Program-made: the position numbers and the translations under genes
Part shown: one piece after another, positions 16,697 to 25,731 of the stretch
How positions within the stretch are numbered: position 1 is the stretch's first letter
Layout of the letters: each line of letters begins with the position of its first letter
From: Flavobacteriaceae bacterium
GTDB taxonomy: Bacteria > Bacteroidota > Bacteroidia > Flavobacteriales > Flavobacteriaceae
NCBI GenBank assembly: GCA_002723075.1
Contig: PBNJ01000003.1
Coordinates: 1 to 33,988 of the forward strand
DNA: 33,988 bases
Direction: 5' to 3'
Notes under the pieces: model-generated
Told to the model about the DNA's origin: nothing
Database searches by the model: none
Seen by the model: only the letters and a program-made list of their open reading frames with translations

Positions 16697-19134
16697 TGAT
16701 AAGAAACACAACTTTAATTTTTATTTTTTTTCTAATTACTCTTGCAAGCTTTGGGCAGTCCGGTCAAATTGTTTTGAGTGGAATCATAACCGATGCTGAG
16801 AGCAGTGAGCCACTACCCTATGCCACTGTGTCTGTTTACAATCGCAATGGGGATTTAGCAGATGGAGGAATTGCTGATGAAAATGGGGTTTTTAAACTCA
16901 ATCTACCTCCAAATGACTATTCACTAAACTTTGAATATATCGGGTTTGAAAGTGTGACTATAGACATTAAACCATATCCAAACAATATCAACATTGGAAC
17001 GGTTAAGCTCATTTCATCATTTGATTCTCTAGAGGGTGTTGATGTCGTAGGACAAAGTGCAGAAGTTGAAATTCGTTTAGATAAACGTGTTTATAATGTT
17101 AGTAAAAACAACCTCATTCGAGGCGGAACAGTGTCTGATGTGTTGGAAAATGTACCCTCTGTTTCAGTTGATATTGATGGGAATATAGAACTTCGAGGAA
17201 ACAACAACGTACGAATTCTAGTTGATGGCAAACCATCGGGGCTAATTGGGCTCGGTGGCATCGACGCAATCACAAGACTACCTGCAGAATCTATCGAGAA
17301 AGTTGAAGTAATCACCTCACCTTCTGCGCGTTACCAAGCCGAGGGCACTACAGGAATTATCAACATCATTTTGACCAAACGATTCTTAAAAGGGCTCAAT
17401 GGGGTGTTTAATCTTTCGGCAGGAAGAAACGACACCTATAGCGGGTCTGCGAATTTAAATTATCGAAAAGGGAAGTTTAACTTCTTTACCAATTCGGGAT
17501 ATAGTGACCGCACAAACAAGGGGCGGGCTGTTCAAGATAATGTATACTCAGACCCTCTTGAATCGGTAGAACGTTATGTAGAAGAACGTCAATTCAATCG
17601 CAGAAGACAAGGGTTTAATGTTAATATTGGACTGGATTATCAAATGACTGAAAAGACTTCGCTAACCATGAGCTACCTCACGAACGAGAGAGATGGCGAC
17701 GACAGCACGATCAATGAGCAATCACAATATCAAATAGACGGGGTTTTAATTACAAACCGTTATGAAAAAGAAATTGACCGAGAGGATAGCAATCAGTTTA
17801 GTGTTGATTTTGAACATCAATTCAACAAACAAGGGCACAAACTGACTGCAACTTTACAAACAGAAAAAAATGACGAAACAGAAACTTCTGATATCAATTC
17901 ATTTTTCGAAAATGGCCAGCCTTCTGATGATAGTGAAATCAATAGAACAGTTGAAAATCAAGAGCAGAACTTAGCACAGCTAGACTATGTGTTTCCAATA
18001 GACAAAAACACGCAACTTGAAGCGGGTTATCGAGGAACAGATAACAAAAGAAAAATCGACTTTGAGGTTCAAATTATCGATGAAAATGACAATGCAACGG
18101 TAGATGAAAACCTGTCGAATGTTCTCGACTTTGAGCAGGAGGTACATGCGTTATATAGCCAATACGGTAAAAAATTCAATACTTTCTCATTCCTAGCTGG
18201 ACTGCGTTTTGAAAATACCAGAATATTTGTTGAACAACTCGACTCGAGCTCTCCGCTCAATAACAAAAGCTATAATGATTACTTTCCGACTCTCAATCTT
18301 GGTTGGGAAATCAGCCCTACAGCAAGCATCACATTAGGGTATAACCGAAGAATCTCTCGACCGAATGCTTGGACGCTAAATCCGTTCCAGTCCAGATCTA
18401 GCAAAACCAGTTATTTTCAAGGAAATCCAAAACTGGATCCGAGCTACTCCAACGGGATTGATATCGGCTATTTAAAACAATTCAAAAAAGTGACTCTGAA
18501 CAGTTCTGTTTATTACCGCAAGTCAACGGATGCCGTTAGCCGAGTTGCCATAGTAACTGACGAAACCGTTTTTGTCAACGGCATAGAAACTCCTGTGATA
18601 CGACGTCTTCCGATAAACCTTGGTACGGAAGAACAATTTGGAGTTGAGCTTAACACTTCTTTACGTTTAATCAAAGGAATGCGTACCAATGCTAGTGTGA
18701 ATTTATTTAGACGTATAGAAAAAGGTAATTATCAAGGCATTTCCTACGATTCAAACAACACGAGTTGGTCAGGAAATTTAAGTAACTCATATCGCTTACC
18801 TTTTGCTGTTCAGTCTCAATTTTCTGTGCGCTACAGAGGACCGAATGAATCCTCATTTGGGAAGAGTAAAGGATTTCTATACACGGATCTCGCTTTGAGT
18901 AAGGACATATTGAATGATAATGCGACAATCAACTTTCGATTCAGTGATTTGTTCAATACGGGGAAGTATGACTATCAAACCATTACTCCTGTAGCTGTAA
19001 CAGACGGGATTTATCAAAGACGTGAACCCACATATACCCTAACCTTTACATACCGATTTAGACAAGAAAAAAACAGACAGCGCGGTCGAAGGGGATCCTA
19101 CGGACAGGGAGACTTTGGGGAATTTGAATTATAA
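16696..19134 (+). CDS. TonB-receptor-like outer-membrane beta-barrel protein
   Basis: 812 residues. N-terminal signal peptide (about 1-20, LIFIFFLITLASFGQ), then a carboxypeptidase-regulatory-like domain (about 25-108, GIITDAESSEPLPYATVSVY...GFESVTIDI), a plug domain (about 115-230, including DVLENVPSVSVDIDGNIELRG, NVRILVDGKP and EKVEVITSPSARYQAEGTTGIINI), and a long beta-barrel to a C-terminus rich in Arg/Gly. The barrel resembles the outer_membrane beta-barrel class common in Bacteroidota that lacks a SusD partner. No SusD-like gene is adjacent. Substrate cannot be told; it may be an importer or an orphan barrel. It follows the HAD gene with a TAATG overlap. Confidence 0.9.
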   Translation: MIRNTTLIFIFFLITLASFGQSGQIVLSGIITDAESSEPLPYATVSVYNRNGDLADGGIADENGVFKLNLPPNDYSLNFEYIGFESVTIDIKPYPNNINIGTVKLISSFDSLEGVDVVGQSAEVEIRLDKRVYNVSKNNLIRGGTVSDVLENVPSVSVDIDGNIELRGNNNVRILVDGKPSGLIGLGGIDAITRLPAESIEKVEVITSPSARYQAEGTTGIINIILTKRFLKGLNGVFNLSAGRNDTYSGSANLNYRKGKFNFFTNSGYSDRTNKGRAVQDNVYSDPLESVERYVEERQFNRRRQGFNVNIGLDYQMTEKTSLTMSYLTNERDGDDSTINEQSQYQIDGVLITNRYEKEIDREDSNQFSVDFEHQFNKQGHKLTATLQTEKNDETETSDINSFFENGQPSDDSEINRTVENQEQNLAQLDYVFPIDKNTQLEAGYRGTDNKRKIDFEVQIIDENDNATVDENLSNVLDFEQEVHALYSQYGKKFNTFSFLAGLRFENTRIFVEQLDSSSPLNNKSYNDYFPTLNLGWEISPTASITLGYNRRISRPNAWTLNPFQSRSSKTSYFQGNPKLDPSYSNGIDIGYLKQFKKVTLNSSVYYRKSTDAVSRVAIVTDETVFVNGIETPVIRRLPINLGTEEQFGVELNTSLRLIKGMRTNASVNLFRRIEKGNYQGISYDSNNTSWSGNLSNSYRLPFAVQSQFSVRYRGPNESSFGKSKGFLYTDLALSKDILNDNATINFRFSDLFNTGKYDYQTITPVAVTDGIYQRREPTYTLTFTYRFRQEKNRQRGRRGSYGQGDFGEFEL

Positions 19135-19162
19135 AGCTACTCTGACTTTTTAGCTTTTTTTT
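19133..19162 (+). terminator. Terminator after the TonB-receptor-like gene
   Basis: AAAGCTA (19133-19139) and TAGCTTT (19151-19157) pair as a 7-bp stem with an 11-base loop, followed by a T run to 19162. The first arm overlaps the end of the gene and the T run overlaps the opposite-strand small gene. Confidence 0.55.
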
Positions 19163-19298
19163 CTTTAAACCACTCAATCAGGTTACCACTTAACCAGTAA
19201 GGAACTACAAAGCCAATGAGGAAAATCATAAGCCAAAAACCCGTTGTAAGTATGGTTAGAAATAGAATAAATCCTAAATATTGTTCAAACGTAAACAT
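19137..19298 (-). CDS. Small hydrophobic protein of unknown function (53 residues)
   Basis: From ATG 19298: MFTFEQYLGFILFLTILTTG, then a hydrophobic stretch WLMIFLIGFVVPYWLSGNLI and a charged tail EWFKEKKAKKSE. Two closely spaced transmembrane helices or one long hairpin look likely, with the basic end in the cytoplasm. I recall similar short membrane proteins next to fumC in flavobacteria but cannot confirm a family by reading. Support for a real gene is the strong promoter upstream (TTG, 20 bases, TAAATTTG) and its compact start. It is divergent from fumC and convergent on the TonB-receptor-like gene. Confidence 0.7.
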   Translation of the reverse strand: MFTFEQYLGFILFLTILTTGFWLMIFLIGFVVPYWLSGNLIEWFKEKKAKKSE

Positions 19299-19316
19299 AG
19301 ATAACAATTGATGTTG

Positions 19317-19347
19317 CAAATTTATTTAGAAAGTTTGATGCACACAA
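19317..19347 (-). promoter_or_regulatory. Promoter of the 53-residue membrane protein gene
   Basis: Minus strand TTG (19347-19345), exactly 20 bases, then TAAATTTG (19324-19317): the best match in the window to the Bacteroidota -33/-7 promoter. Confidence 0.75.
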
Positions 19348-19380
19348 GAAAGGTTGATAAAATCAGCATTTGATTTTTCG

Positions 19381-19388
19381 TACCTTTG
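19381..19388 (+). promoter_or_regulatory. Candidate -7 box of fumC
   Basis: TACCTTTG, exact TAnnTTTG match, 17 bases before ATG 19406. The nearest useful TTG (19354-19356) is 24 bases upstream of it, slightly too far. Confidence 0.55.
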
Positions 19389-19405
19389 TATAAAGATTTA
19401 TTTCC

Positions 19406-20797
19406 ATGACATTCCGAGCCGAAAAAGACACCTTAGGAGTTGTAAATGTACCCAAAGACAAGTATTGGGGTGCCCAGACCGAACGTTCAAGAAATAACTT
19501 TAAAATTGGAAACCCCGGTTCGATGCCAATCGAATTGATATATGGCTTTGCTTATCTAAAAAAAGCAGCTGCCTATGCCAATGCTGAACTTGGTGAATTG
19601 GAAGAGAACAAGCGAGACCTCATTGCCCAAGTTTGTGATGAAATATTGGAAGGGATGCATGACGATCAATTTCCACTTGTAATATGGCAAACAGGCTCAG
19701 GAACGCAGTCAAACATGAATGTCAATGAGGTGATAGCCAATCGTGGTCATGTCCTCGATGGCCAGCTTTTGGGTGAAGGTGAGAAAACATTGCACCCAAA
19801 CGATGATGTAAACAAGTCGCAATCTTCTAATGACACCTTTCCAACTGGAATGCATATTGCAGCGTATAAACGCATCGTTGAAAACACACTACCTGCGCTA
19901 TATCAGCTCAAAAAGACTCTATCTGAAAAGTCTGAACAATTTAAAGATATAATCAAAATCGGACGTACTCACATGATGGATGCTACTCCATTGAGCTTGG
20001 GTCAAGAGTTCTCTGGCTACGTCGCACAGATTGAATATGGGATAAAAGCCATTGAAAACAGCTTACCGCACTTGGCCGAGTTGGCTTTGGGTGGAACGGC
20101 AGTTGGCACTGGGATCAATACCCCCGATGGCTATGCAGAGCGGGTTGCCGCCTACATTGCCGAATTTACGGGTCATCCATTTGTTACGGCACCCAATAAG
20201 TTTGAAGCACTGGCAAATCATGATGCCTTTGTGGAAACACATGGTGCTTTGCGGCAAGTTGCTGTTTCACTTCATAAGATCGCCCATGATATCCGAGTCA
20301 TGTCAAGTGGTCCCAGATCTGGAATTGGTGAGTTATCTATTCCTGCAAACGAGCCAGGAAGCTCGATCATGCCAGGCAAGGTAAATCCTACCCAGTGTGA
20401 GGCACTCACTATGGTTTGCGCACAAGTTATCGGTAACGATGTTTCTGTTGCGTTTGGAGGCGCACAAGGTCACTTTGAACTCAATGTGTTTAAACCTCTA
20501 ATGGCCAACAATCTTTTGCAGTCAGCTCGTTTACTCGCAGATGCAGTTACAAGCTTTGATATACATTGTGCTCAGGGCATCGAACCCAACAGGAATGTCA
20601 TTCAAAAACTTGTTGACAACTCCCTCATGTTGGTGACTGCGCTCAATACAAAAATTGGATATTACAAAGCAGCAGAAATTGCGCAGAAGGCACATGAAGA
20701 AAACACAACACTCCGCGATGCTGCCATAGCAACCGGATATATTTCAGGAGAAGAATTTGATCAATGGGTTCGTACCGAAGACATGATCGGTCGTTAG
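19406..20797 (+). CDS. fumC: Fumarate hydratase, class II
   Basis: 463 residues, standard length. Iron-independent fumarase that interconverts fumarate and malate in the TCA cycle. Class II signature [17 protein letters not shown] at about residues 318-334, and the conserved [18 protein letters not shown] (near 96-113) and [20 protein letters not shown] blocks. Cytoplasmic homotetramer by family knowledge. Start fixed by the promoter box and homologous opening [26 protein letters not shown]. Its last four bases overlap the stop of the convergent 59-residue membrane protein gene. Confidence 0.97.
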   Translation: MTFRAEKDTLGVVNVPKDKYWGAQTERSRNNFKIGNPGSMPIELIYGFAYLKKAAAYANAELGELEENKRDLIAQVCDEILEGMHDDQFPLVIWQTGSGTQSNMNVNEVIANRGHVLDGQLLGEGEKTLHPNDDVNKSQSSNDTFPTGMHIAAYKRIVENTLPALYQLKKTLSEKSEQFKDIIKIGRTHMMDATPLSLGQEFSGYVAQIEYGIKAIENSLPHLAELALGGTAVGTGINTPDGYAERVAAYIAEFTGHPFVTAPNKFEALANHDAFVETHGALRQVAVSLHKIAHDIRVMSSGPRSGIGELSIPANEPGSSIMPGKVNPTQCEALTMVCAQVIGNDVSVAFGGAQGHFELNVFKPLMANNLLQSARLLADAVTSFDIHCAQGIEPNRNVIQKLVDNSLMLVTALNTKIGYYKAAEIAQKAHEENTTLRDAAIATGYISGEEFDQWVRTEDMIGR

Positions 20798-20973
20798 ACC
20801 CTTCCTTTAAGAGCATTGAATGCCCATCCAACAGCGATAAAACCAATTCCAGTTAAACTTGACCAGTAGATATATTCAGGATACTTTATTGCACCCAATA
20901 GGATTATAACGATGCCTATGATGGTTAAAATCAGAGATGCGATGGCAAAAATCACATTTTTATTGAACTTCAT
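20794..20973 (-). CDS. Small two-helix membrane protein (59 residues) at the end of the men operon
   Basis: Translation starts [20 protein letters not shown] with a first membrane helix (about 8-27), a short polar turn [11 protein letters not shown], a second helix (about 38-53) and the tail FNALKGRV. I recall a short flavobacterial membrane protein family ending in the same FNALKGRV-like tail (CAL67264 type), but cannot confirm it by search. Support for a real gene: its ATG overlaps the menE TGA (ATGA), the codon use is normal and the frame is closed at both ends. Its role is unknown; the position suggests a link to membrane or quinone biology, which is only inference. Confidence 0.75.
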   Translation of the reverse strand: MKFNKNVIFAIASLILTIIGIVIILLGAIKYPEYIYWSSLTGIGFIAVGWAFNALKGRV

Positions 20974-22004
20974 AAAAAGTCGATTGTTTGAATGGTTTGA
21001 TTTCGCAGAATTTTTCCGTTTTTGCGCACGAACTGCGAAAGTACGAAATAATCTTTTGGCTTCTCGTATTTGCTGAGTGTGTCAAGATTTAATACCATTG
21101 TTTCAATCTCATTTGGTATATGACCTTCAAACACAATGGACAATGACTGCCCCAATCGCTTGTCTGGCTTTCCAAATACAAAAAACGGAACTGAGATAAT
21201 CGCTGAAAGCGCTTTTTCAATCTGTTCAGGATGCAGTTTAATCCCTCCAGAATTAATCACAAGGTCGTTCCTTCCTTTCCATAGAAATTGGGTGGGTGAT
21301 ATCAAATCCACACAATCTGTCGTTATGAGGTTTTCAATACCGATATGGGGCGCGTGAACAACCAAAGAATCCCCTTGGGTGGAAAACCTAACATGATCAA
21401 CCGCTGTATAGTGTGTTTCACCTGCACTTAAATTTTGAAGAGCAACATGACTATAGGTCTCTGTCATCCCATAAGTGGAGAAAATTCGACTCGTATGATT
21501 CTTTACCTCAGCTCTGAGAAAATCCTCGACAGGGGCTCCTCCAACAATGATTAGTTTAAATTGATCTAAATGGTTGAGAGAACTTTTCAACTGTAGTGGT
21601 GTCATCGCCGTAAAGTCATAGGTTTTAGAAACCATTGGCGATTCGGTTGGTTTGATTACATCGATCCATAATCCAGCCAATAAAGCTCGAATCAACATCA
21701 TCTTTCCTGCGATATGTCGAAGAGGTAGGCAGAGAAGGGCTTGCTGTGTCGGTTGCAGAACAAGTGCTTTCACTGTGGTCATAGCCGAGGCAGACAACAT
21801 GGCTTTTGGAGCAACAATTTGTGTAGGTTTGCCTGTAGAACCACTGGTTTGGAGCTCAAGATGAGGACTATCGGAAAACCAATCCAAAACAAATCGACCC
21901 AATTCGTTCAGATATTCTGGCTTTGCGCTACTCAGCTCATGTGCATACGACAACAGATTGTCACGATCATAAGAAACCCCATTGAGACGAAAATCAGCAT
22001 GCAT
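20970..22004 (-). CDS. menE: o-Succinylbenzoate-CoA ligase
   Basis: 344 residues from ATG 22004, set by the TAATG overlap with the upstream gene; a longer read to 22055 has no family support. Adenylates o-succinylbenzoate and loads it on CoA for menaquinone synthesis. AMP-binding P-loop LQTSGSTGKPTQI near residue 52, the STYGMTETYSHVALQ motif near 188, NSGGIKLHPEQIEKAL near 267, and the C-terminal lysine in KNGKILRNQ. Shorter than the roughly 450-residue enterobacterial MenE, as is usual for the compact Bacteroidota form. Overlaps the 59-residue gene (ATGA). Confidence 0.92.
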   Translation of the reverse strand: MHADFRLNGVSYDRDNLLSYAHELSSAKPEYLNELGRFVLDWFSDSPHLELQTSGSTGKPTQIVAPKAMLSASAMTTVKALVLQPTQQALLCLPLRHIAGKMMLIRALLAGLWIDVIKPTESPMVSKTYDFTAMTPLQLKSSLNHLDQFKLIIVGGAPVEDFLRAEVKNHTSRIFSTYGMTETYSHVALQNLSAGETHYTAVDHVRFSTQGDSLVVHAPHIGIENLITTDCVDLISPTQFLWKGRNDLVINSGGIKLHPEQIEKALSAIISVPFFVFGKPDKRLGQSLSIVFEGHIPNEIETMVLNLDTLSKYEKPKDYFVLSQFVRKNGKILRNQTIQTIDFL

Positions 22005-22921
22005 TATGAAGAAATAGAAACAGGGCCCGTCAACTTTGATTTCCAGGAATTCCACTTGTATTTTTTACTAAAAATAAATCCAACCAATGAATATATAATA
22101 ACTGGAAGGATAATATACTCAGCCAATACAGGATCTGAAACATCTTTATAAATCGAGTTTGTTTGAAAAGCAGTCCAGTCAGAAGTCACTAGCAAAGCAA
22201 TAACCAAATTATTGGCAGCGTGGAAACCGATGGAGAGTTCAAGCCCTTCGTCCATTAAAGTAATCATACCTAAAAAGAGTCCTGTAATGACATAGATCGA
22301 AACCAACCCATACCCCAATTTGGCTACTTCTGGATTCAATGCGTGAAGAAATCCAAAAGAAATGGAGGTGATCAGCAACGGAGCTAATCGACTTTTGAAA
22401 GCTGCACCTAGCCCCTGAAACAAATAGCCTCTCATCAATATTTCTTCAGCAGTTGTCTGCAAAGGAATCATCAGTACGGCTATCAGCACAAGTCCTAAAA
22501 AACGTTCAGGATCATAATTCCAAGCGTAATCATCAGGGGAAAACGCTATATCTATGAGGAAGGATAAAACTGCTATGATAGAAACTAACAGAAACGAAAA
22601 AACGACACGACTCCAGTCAAACGAGGAACGACTTGTAACAATAAATTTGAGTGGCTGATCATGCAAAAAACGGACAATAACAAGAATCCCAAAAAATGTA
22701 AAAACAAAGGGCAAAAGCATGTAAAATAAGGTCGTGTTTGGATCGAGCACAGAAAGCATTTCAGTTTCAGACATTCCAGCAACTTTTTCAGCTCCTGCCT
22801 CTGCCATTAAGGCAATACCAAATGGCATAGAGGCCATAAAATAAACCAACACGATTAGAAAAACACCAAGAATATAGCGCCACGCATCTGGTTTTCCTTT
22901 ATATCCATTTTCTATAAACAT
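22004..22921 (-). CDS. CPBP-family intramembrane metalloprotease
   Basis: 305 residues, about eight predicted membrane helices. The three motifs of the CPBP (CAAX/Rce1-like, Abi) family are present: EEILMRGYLFQGL (about 163-175), SFGFLHALNPE (about 187-197) and FHAANNLVIALL (about 233-244), so the metal ligands are intact. Substrate unknown. It is embedded between menC and menE, overlapping the former by 10 bases and the latter by 3, so it is produced with the quinone enzymes. It is not a known menaquinone enzyme; neighbourhood alone is not proof of a link. Confidence 0.88.
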   Translation of the reverse strand: MFIENGYKGKPDAWRYILGVFLIVLVYFMASMPFGIALMAEAGAEKVAGMSETEMLSVLDPNTTLFYMLLPFVFTFFGILVIVRFLHDQPLKFIVTSRSSFDWSRVVFSFLLVSIIAVLSFLIDIAFSPDDYAWNYDPERFLGLVLIAVLMIPLQTTAEEILMRGYLFQGLGAAFKSRLAPLLITSISFGFLHALNPEVAKLGYGLVSIYVITGLFLGMITLMDEGLELSIGFHAANNLVIALLVTSDWTAFQTNSIYKDVSDPVLAEYIILPVIIYSLVGFIFSKKYKWNSWKSKLTGPVSISS

Positions 22922-23958
22922 GATTTCAATGTAACGTCAGTGAGTTTGTTTGGATCAAATCCCATATATTGGCCTCTAAGATACAAAGGTGCAGCGATAT
23001 TGTTGGTAAAAAGTCCACCTGTTCCCAGCCCTTGAGGCATAGAGGTTTTTTTTGTGCTTACCCATTGTGCAATAGCATTGAGTCCAATGTTACTTTCCAG
23101 CGCACTTGTTGCCCACCAGACAACACCATGATTTTCAGCAATTGATACCCACTGATCTGACCCTTGCCAACCCCCTAGCAAGCTCGGCTTAATGATGATG
23201 TATTGTGGATGAATCTTTTGGATTAGATTCTCTTTCTCTTGTTCAGAATTGATGCCGATCAATTCCTCGTCCAGTGCGATTGGAATGGGCGAAGTGTTAC
23301 ACAAAATGGCCATTTCATCCAATTGACCAGGAGCAATTGGTTGCTCGATGGAGTGAATGTCGTACTTTGACAACCTAATCAGTTTTGACATCACATCCTC
23401 GCATTGAAAAGCACCATTTGCGTCCAAACGAAGCTCAATATCAGAACTGTGATACTGTTTTCTGATATGATGTAAGAGCTCACATTCCGATTCGAAATCA
23501 ATCGCGCCAACTTTGATTTTAATACATGAAAATCCAAGTTTAATTTTTTGCTCAAGTTGTATCATCATGCTATCAATATCACCCATCCAGATCAATCCGT
23601 TGATTGGAATCATTTGTTGATGGTGAGTAAATTGGGTGTCGAAATGCAAGAAAGGATGATGTGAGTCTAATCCAGAAAAAGCCATTTCAATGGCAAACTG
23701 AACAGCAGGAGCTTTTGAGTAGCGTTCTAGAAGAAATTCCTTTCCCTTTTTGAGATGTTGTGGAATATCATCCAAAATGTTTTGAACATCCTGCGGAGAC
23801 TCTGGACTAAGCCCTTCAATAATGCTGCACTCTCCAATACCGTATTGATCTCCTTTGGAAATTTGAATAAACCAACTGTCTTTGTAACGCAAAACCCCCC
23901 TCGATGTCCCACTCGGAGATTTAAATTGAAGTTGGTGTCTCATCCATGAAAATTTCAT
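22912..23958 (-). CDS. menC: o-Succinylbenzoate synthase
   Basis: 348 residues. Enolase-superfamily enzyme that dehydrates SHCHC to o-succinylbenzoate. The catalytic KIKVG lysines (CIKIKVGAID), metal ligands in RLDANGAF, EQP (SIEQPIAPG) and DEEL, and the second lysine in IIIKPSLLGGW are in the expected order. Start ATG 23958 or the in-frame ATG 23943 are both possible. Two bases separate it from menA. Confidence 0.93.
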   Translation of the reverse strand: MKFSWMRHQLQFKSPSGTSRGVLRYKDSWFIQISKGDQYGIGECSIIEGLSPESPQDVQNILDDIPQHLKKGKEFLLERYSKAPAVQFAIEMAFSGLDSHHPFLHFDTQFTHHQQMIPINGLIWMGDIDSMMIQLEQKIKLGFSCIKIKVGAIDFESECELLHHIRKQYHSSDIELRLDANGAFQCEDVMSKLIRLSKYDIHSIEQPIAPGQLDEMAILCNTSPIPIALDEELIGINSEQEKENLIQKIHPQYIIIKPSLLGGWQGSDQWVSIAENHGVVWWATSALESNIGLNAIAQWVSTKKTSMPQGLGTGGLFTNNIAAPLYLRGQYMGFDPNKLTDVTLKSCL

Positions 23959-23960
23959 GC

Positions 23961-24866
23961 TCAGAAGAAAATTAACAATAAACTAAACGAGATGGCATAA
24001 AAGAAAGTCAGCAAAGCAATTTTTTTGAGTTCTGGGTCGAGGGCTTTATCGCTTTGTTTTTGAAACACAATATTGAGGTGGTGTGATATCGGAATCATCA
24101 TAATCGCTGACATCACAAAAAAAGCAAAAGCATGGTAAATCAAGCCGTAGACAACTGTTAAAATAAGGGGGGTAACAACCAATGCCAGTTGATATAAGGC
24201 CGATTTTTCAGCACCCAGTCGAACAGCAATCGTAGTTTTTCCAAATTGCTTGTCATTTACTCGGTCACGCATATTATTGATATTCAAAACCCCCACGGAA
24301 AGTAACCCTATTGAGATTGCTGGAAAAATCAATGAAAAATCAAATTCGAATGTAAATAAGTAATGGCTACCCAAAACACTGACACACCCAAAAAACAGAA
24401 AGACAAATAAATCTCCAAAACCCTTATAGCCATAAGCATTAGAGCCAACTGTGTATCGTATGGCAGCAACGATGGCAAAAAAGCCCAATCCCAGAAAACT
24501 TAAAGCAGTTCTACTCAATCCAAAAGCGTTATAAACCAATAAAATTGTTAAAAGTACAGCAACCCCTGAAATGATAAAAATTGCTTGGCGAAGTTGTGCT
24601 CTAGAAATTAGTTCAGATTGAAGGATTCTTTTTGGACCAAGTCTTTCATCATTATCTGTTCCTTTGACACCATCGCCATAATCATTGGCAAAATTGGAAA
24701 GCAACTGATAACAAATCGTAGTGAAGATCGCTAGTGTAAATACACTAATATTAAAATCATCTTTCAAAAAGGCTGACGCTGACCCAACTAATATTCCAGA
24801 TATGGAAAGCGGAATGGTCCTCAATCGAGCTGCTCTGATCCAAGTCGTAAAAGTCACCCTATTCAA
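23961..24866 (-). CDS. menA: 1,4-Dihydroxy-2-naphthoate polyprenyltransferase
   Basis: 301 residues with about eight to nine membrane helices. Attaches the polyprenyl tail to DHNA, giving demethylmenaquinone. First Asp-rich motif NFANDYGDGVKGTDND (near 61-76) and second motif NMRDRVNDKQFGKTTIAVRLG (near 198-218) bind the prenyl diphosphate through magnesium. The start is non-ATG: TTG 24866 or GTG 24860, both shortly after the menB stop (24882). Tail length of the quinone cannot be read from sequence. Confidence 0.94.
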   Translation of the reverse strand: MNRVTFTTWIRAARLRTIPLSISGILVGSASAFLKDDFNISVFTLAIFTTICYQLLSNFANDYGDGVKGTDNDERLGPKRILQSELISRAQLRQAIFIISGVAVLLTILLVYNAFGLSRTALSFLGLGFFAIVAAIRYTVGSNAYGYKGFGDLFVFLFFGCVSVLGSHYLFTFEFDFSLIFPAISIGLLSVGVLNINNMRDRVNDKQFGKTTIAVRLGAEKSALYQLALVVTPLILTVVYGLIYHAFAFFVMSAIMMIPISHHLNIVFQKQSDKALDPELKKIALLTFFYAISFSLLLIFF

Positions 24867-24881
24867 AAATTTGATTTTTAA

Positions 24882-25700
24882 CTAGGGGAATTTAGGGTAT
24901 TTGTCGAAATTAGGTCGTCGCTTTTCCAAAAAAGCATTTTTACCTTCTTGCGCTTCTTCCGTTAAATAATATAATAGCGTTGCGTCTCCAGCAAGTTGCA
25001 TCAACCCGTGTTGTCCATCTAATTCCGCATTTAAACTGCGTTTGATCATGCGAAGTGCCAAAGGGCTTCGTTGTTGCATGAGATCACACCATTCTAATGT
25101 GGCAGATTCCAAATCATCTAAGGGAACAACGCGGTTCACCAGACCCATATCCAAGGCCTCTTGCGCGCTATACTGCTTACACAAAAACCAAATTTCACGC
25201 GCTTTTTTTTGCCCGACATGGCGTGCCAAATAAGATGATCCAAAGCCCCCGTCAAAGCTACCTACTTTTGGGCCAGTCTGTCCAAAAATGGCATTTTCAC
25301 TCGCAATGGTTAGATCACATACAACATGAAGAACATGACCACCGCCAATGGCATACCCATTTACCATGGCGATTACAGGTTTGGGCAACTCCCGAATCTT
25401 TCTGTGCAAATCGAGAACATTCAACCTCGGTACGCCATCGTCTCCAATATATCCACCGATTCCTTTAACGTTTTGATCCCCTCCGCTACAAAAAGCTTTA
25501 TCGCCAGTACCTGTAAAAAGAACAATGTCGATATCATCACGCTCCCTGCAAATTTCGATAGCTTGAAGCATTTGTATATTGGTCTCGGGTCGAAATGCAT
25601 TGTAAACCTCTGGGCGATTGATTGTGATTTTAGCAACTCCGTTGTAAATTTCAAACAAGATATCGGAGTAGGTTTCTATGGGTTTCCAAACTGGTTTCAT
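24882..25700 (-). CDS. menB: 1,4-Dihydroxy-2-naphthoyl-CoA synthase
   Basis: 272 residues from ATG 25700 (a TTG at 25706 would add two). Crotonase-fold enzyme closing the naphthoate ring. Oxyanion-hole segments [18 protein letters not shown] and [22 protein letters not shown], and the catalytic-Asp region [15 protein letters not shown] are present. Length matches MenB, not general enoyl-CoA hydratases. 31 bases lie between it and menD. Confidence 0.95.
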   Translation of the reverse strand: MKPVWKPIETYSDILFEIYNGVAKITINRPEVYNAFRPETNIQMLQAIEICRERDDIDIVLFTGTGDKAFCSGGDQNVKGIGGYIGDDGVPRLNVLDLHRKIRELPKPVIAMVNGYAIGGGHVLHVVCDLTIASENAIFGQTGPKVGSFDGGFGSSYLARHVGQKKAREIWFLCKQYSAQEALDMGLVNRVVPLDDLESATLEWCDLMQQRSPLALRMIKRSLNAELDGQHGLMQLAGDATLLYYLTEEAQEGKNAFLEKRRPNFDKYPKFP

Positions 25701-25731
25701 ATTCAATTTTTTACAAAATTAAGACTTAATC

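Noticed and set aside
16696-19134. SusC-type receptor of a polysaccharide-use locus
   Set aside because: No SusD, glycosidase or sensor gene nearby, and the barrel resembles the orphan class.
22004-22921. CPBP protein as the missing MenH
   Set aside because: It is a membrane metalloprotease family with no alpha/beta-hydrolase features.
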